Shown: one piece after another, positions 61,776 to 64,000 of the stretch
Position numbering within the stretch: position 1 is the first letter of the stretch
Layout of the letters: every line of letters starts with the position of its first letter
Assembly: GCA_029891385.1 (NCBI GenBank)
Contig: CM057227.1
Coordinates: forward strand, 58,157,567 to 58,221,566
Direction of reading: 5' to 3'
Origin: Erythroxylum novogranatense
Lineage: Eukaryota; Streptophyta; Magnoliopsida; Malpighiales; Erythroxylaceae
Length of the DNA stretch: 64,000 nucleotides
Made by a program: the position numbers and the translations under genes
Notes under the pieces: model-generated
Seen by the model: only the letters and a program-made list of their open reading frames with translations
The model's database searches: none
Told to the model about the DNA's origin: nothing

Positions 61776-61866
61776 AATCATGTTTGTTCGATATATTGTT
61801 TGTTAGATCATAAACAAAATGTTTTTTACATGTTTATTGTGATACGATTTATAATATATATTCAAT

Positions 61867-61975
61867 TTTATTTTTTCTATATATATATATCGATATAGCT
61901 ATATAGATATATATTGATATATATATGTATATATACATATATATCTCAATGTATGTAGGCCTGTATATATATATC
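61867..61975. repeat. TA-rich microsatellite
   Basis: Imperfect TATA/GATA repeats including TATATATATATATCGATATAG and a TATATGTATATATACATATA palindromic stretch. Confidence 0.9.
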
Positions 61976-62055
61976 TGACAATTCATTTTTACCGAACATC
62001 ATGAATGGATAGATCAAAGACGTTTATACTATGTCGATTCCTCAGGTATTTACAT

Positions 62056-62235
62056 ATGGATAGAAATGCTAAAAGACGTCAAAAATATGCTGAAATGCCA
62101 AATGAGAAAAAAACAAGAATTGTTGCGACGACGTAGAGAAAATCGAGCTGCAAAAAACACAACTTCCACTTCATCTACACTTCAGCAAAGAATTACTCCT
62201 CAACAGAAGGATTCTTTCATTAATATCGAACCTTC
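62056..62235 (+). pseudogene. N-terminal fragment of Helitron-like Rep/helicase protein, frameshifted
   Basis: The ATG at 62056 opens MDRNAKRRQKYAEMPNEKK, and after a one-base change in the A7 run at 62107-62113 the next frame continues QELLRRRRENRAAKNTT. A basic start of the form (R)xKRRxKYAEM...K...LLxRRRENRA is typical of plant Helitron-encoded Rep/PIF1-like helicase proteins. In the first frame a stop follows at the CGACGTAG. The fragment ends where an LTR begins at 62236, so no Rep or helicase domain remains in the window. Helitron ends were not identified. Confidence 0.6.
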
Positions 62236-63542
62236 TGTTAGAGTAGTGTCCTGAAGGCAATAGCCTTTAGCGCATTTTGTACAAATTTGTGTACATACTT
62301 TATGAATAAATAAAGAAAGACATATTTCATTAATTTGATGTTCATTATTTATGAATGGATATTGATCTATAAGCAAATTAATGAAGTCCATGATATATGA
62401 CATAGCATGAAGGAAATTGTGATGTGATCATACTACTAAGATTTCTATCATGTGTAATTATGCCAGTATCTAAATTATCCCTAGTCATAGGATTACTGAG
62501 ACTGGACATTGGTAATCTGGAAGGACTAGCACATCTCAAGCTCCTTGATTTGATCAAGTAGTCGATCTCAGAAACTGTAAATATGAGATATTTAGGGTTG
62601 AGATGTGGATGCTTACTAGAGGTAGTAAGTACATTGGATGACCTGCTATGAGATCATCACATGGATGTCCTATTCTAATGCCAGTGATAATCTCATCATA
62701 GCAATGGTGCAAGTATCCTTAGACTTGAGGTGCTCAAGGATATCTTGGATACTGATTCTGTGCTTTGACTCCATTCCTTGTTGCCTTACAGAGGTCGCTC
62801 ATAGGGTGGTGATTGGGTACAACTTGAGGTATTCGAAGGTAATTGAGTAGCCAATAGAGGATTCACCACTTCTGTGATAGCAGAAGATGATACCCATGGC
62901 CTCTTGTCAGGGTCATTACTTGGAAATCTCTGGCCGGAGCATATATATCATGAAGAATGTCTTCATTGACATATAAAGTAATGAGTCCCAGGACAAGAAC
63001 TAATATCACTTGGACTAGATTTGACATAGTCAGTCTAGTAAAGAGTTGACACTTTGCCCATACTCATAACCAAGTGGGGTATAGCATGGTGAAAGGACGA
63101 ATTGCACGGTAATTGTCTATGGAAAGGTTCGTGATATGGTTCATGATGAATACATGTTCATTCGTCAAACCAATTACTTTCCGGTCAATTGGGGGTCATG
63201 ATGTGTTGCTAGATATCGCTCATGACTTGCTCAGATTAAGTGTTGATCTAAGTGGCCAACATAACCGGGAACCTAATGGGTCACACGCATAAGAGTGTCT
63301 CGGAGAATTTGTAAAATAGTTTTGGACAGAGTTCCAATATATGGAGAGCAATCGGACTAAATGGATCCCGATGAGATCGAGATATGTCCCGATGAGATCG
63401 CGACATCGATATTGCTGAAAAAAGTCTCCGGCGGTTTTTCCCATACTGGGACCCGATAGGCCGGTAGGACCGACCCCAGTGTGACTGGACCACTTCAGCA
63501 TTTATATACATATATATATATATATAATTAATTAATTAAAGA

Positions 63543-63599
<57 letters not shown>

Positions 63600-64000
63600 T
63601 GTAAACGTGGAAGGAGAGGAAGGAGGCTTTATCATTTAACTTTTTTTTATAATATATATATAGAGCCTAACGTGTAAGCCTCTCCATCTTTTGCATTAAA
63701 TGTCTTTAAAAGTTAAAAAGACAAATGGCAAATGTAGGGTGAAGAAGAGGATGGTCGTTGGTATAAAGAGAGGCTTTAGAATTCATATGACAAGGTTCTT
63801 GGAAAATTGTTTTTCAAGCTTCTCTCTTCATCAACGAGCTTCCTCTCTTCTTCAAGGCTTTTTCATCTCCTCTTCATCGTTGTTTTTCAAGTTCTCCAAG
63901 GACAAAGGTAAGAGCTAGCACTCTTTAATTTGTTCTAACTATTCCCGGGTCAAAGGGTTTGTCCCGATTAGGTTTTCCGATCTCTGCGTGGATACCGTTA
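62236..64000 (+). mobile_element. Copia LTR, same family as 36510-38247 (truncated by window end)
   Basis: Starts TGTTAGAGTAGTGTCC and matches the LTR at 36510-38247 in order: the TAAAGAAAG-CATATTTCATTAATTTG block, the TATGAGATCATCACATGGATG block, and the GTGTTGCTAGA and CACACGCATAAG blocks. Relative to it, this copy has an extra stretch at 62472-62590 and a TA microsatellite near 63500-63597. The window ends close to where the LTR end and primer site would fall. The left flank is the Helitron-like fragment. Confidence 0.85.
63503..63597. repeat. (AT)n microsatellite within LTR
   Basis: About 90 bp of nearly pure AT/TA dinucleotides interrupted by AATTAATTAATTAAAGAATTAA. It lies in the LTR where the 36510-38247 copy has a different short sequence. 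Confidence 0.95.

Noticed and set aside
63700..63918. 72-codon ORF near the window end
   Set aside because: Lies within the copia LTR that begins at 62236, in its transcribed leader region; no recognisable domain.

Overview
The window looks like AT-rich nuclear DNA of a flowering plant, probably a dicot. The evidence is an intron-containing gene for a plant-specific PHD-finger/GNAT protein, nested Ty1/copia and Ty3/gypsy-type LTR retrotransposons with initiator-tRNA-Met primer sites, and the absence of any bacterial operon layout. I see one host gene. Almost everything else is transposon or repeat.

Layout. (1) 1-10124 is a stack of LTRs with no coding content. A long LTR (family A, TGTAACA...TACA) holds a solo LTR of the same broad family (2084-6967, target-site duplication GGTTT), which holds a family-B element (3213-6523, duplication GTGAA). 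(2) 10877-22696 is an intact LARD-like element on the minus strand: two 4.2-kb LTRs, a 3.4-kb internal region without usable ORFs, duplication TCACA. (3) 22702-38247 is an old, decayed Ty1/copia element. A younger copia element of 9.66 kb (24423-34082, 2.1-kb LTRs, duplication TAGAG) is inserted in its integrase domain and is itself broken by stops and frameshifts. (4) About 39.6-47.6 kb holds the host gene on the minus strand: eight coding exons and 1213 codons for a nuclear chromatin/transcription protein of the IDM1 (ROS4)/At5g36740 type. (5) 49661-58315 is a second giant-LTR element on the minus strand, with 4.0-kb LTRs, only 633 bp between them, and duplication CATAA. It sits in low-complexity DNA built by serial tandem duplication (about 48-62 kb). 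(6) 62056-62235 is a frameshifted start of a Helitron-like Rep/helicase protein, cut off by an LTR (62236 to the window end) of the same family as the old copia element.

The points most worth following up: the two non-autonomous giant-LTR families; a repeated inverted-repeat module in LTR family A that could fold as a three-way junction; a family-B LTR ending in repeated primer-site/LTR-end units; and, in the host gene, a GC-AG first intron, an in-frame 102-nt intron, a recent 109-bp tandem duplication across a splice donor, and about 490 bp of decayed coding sequence beyond the present stop. Exon borders were set by eye from splice signals and reading phase. Their lengths sum to a multiple of three with no internal stop.
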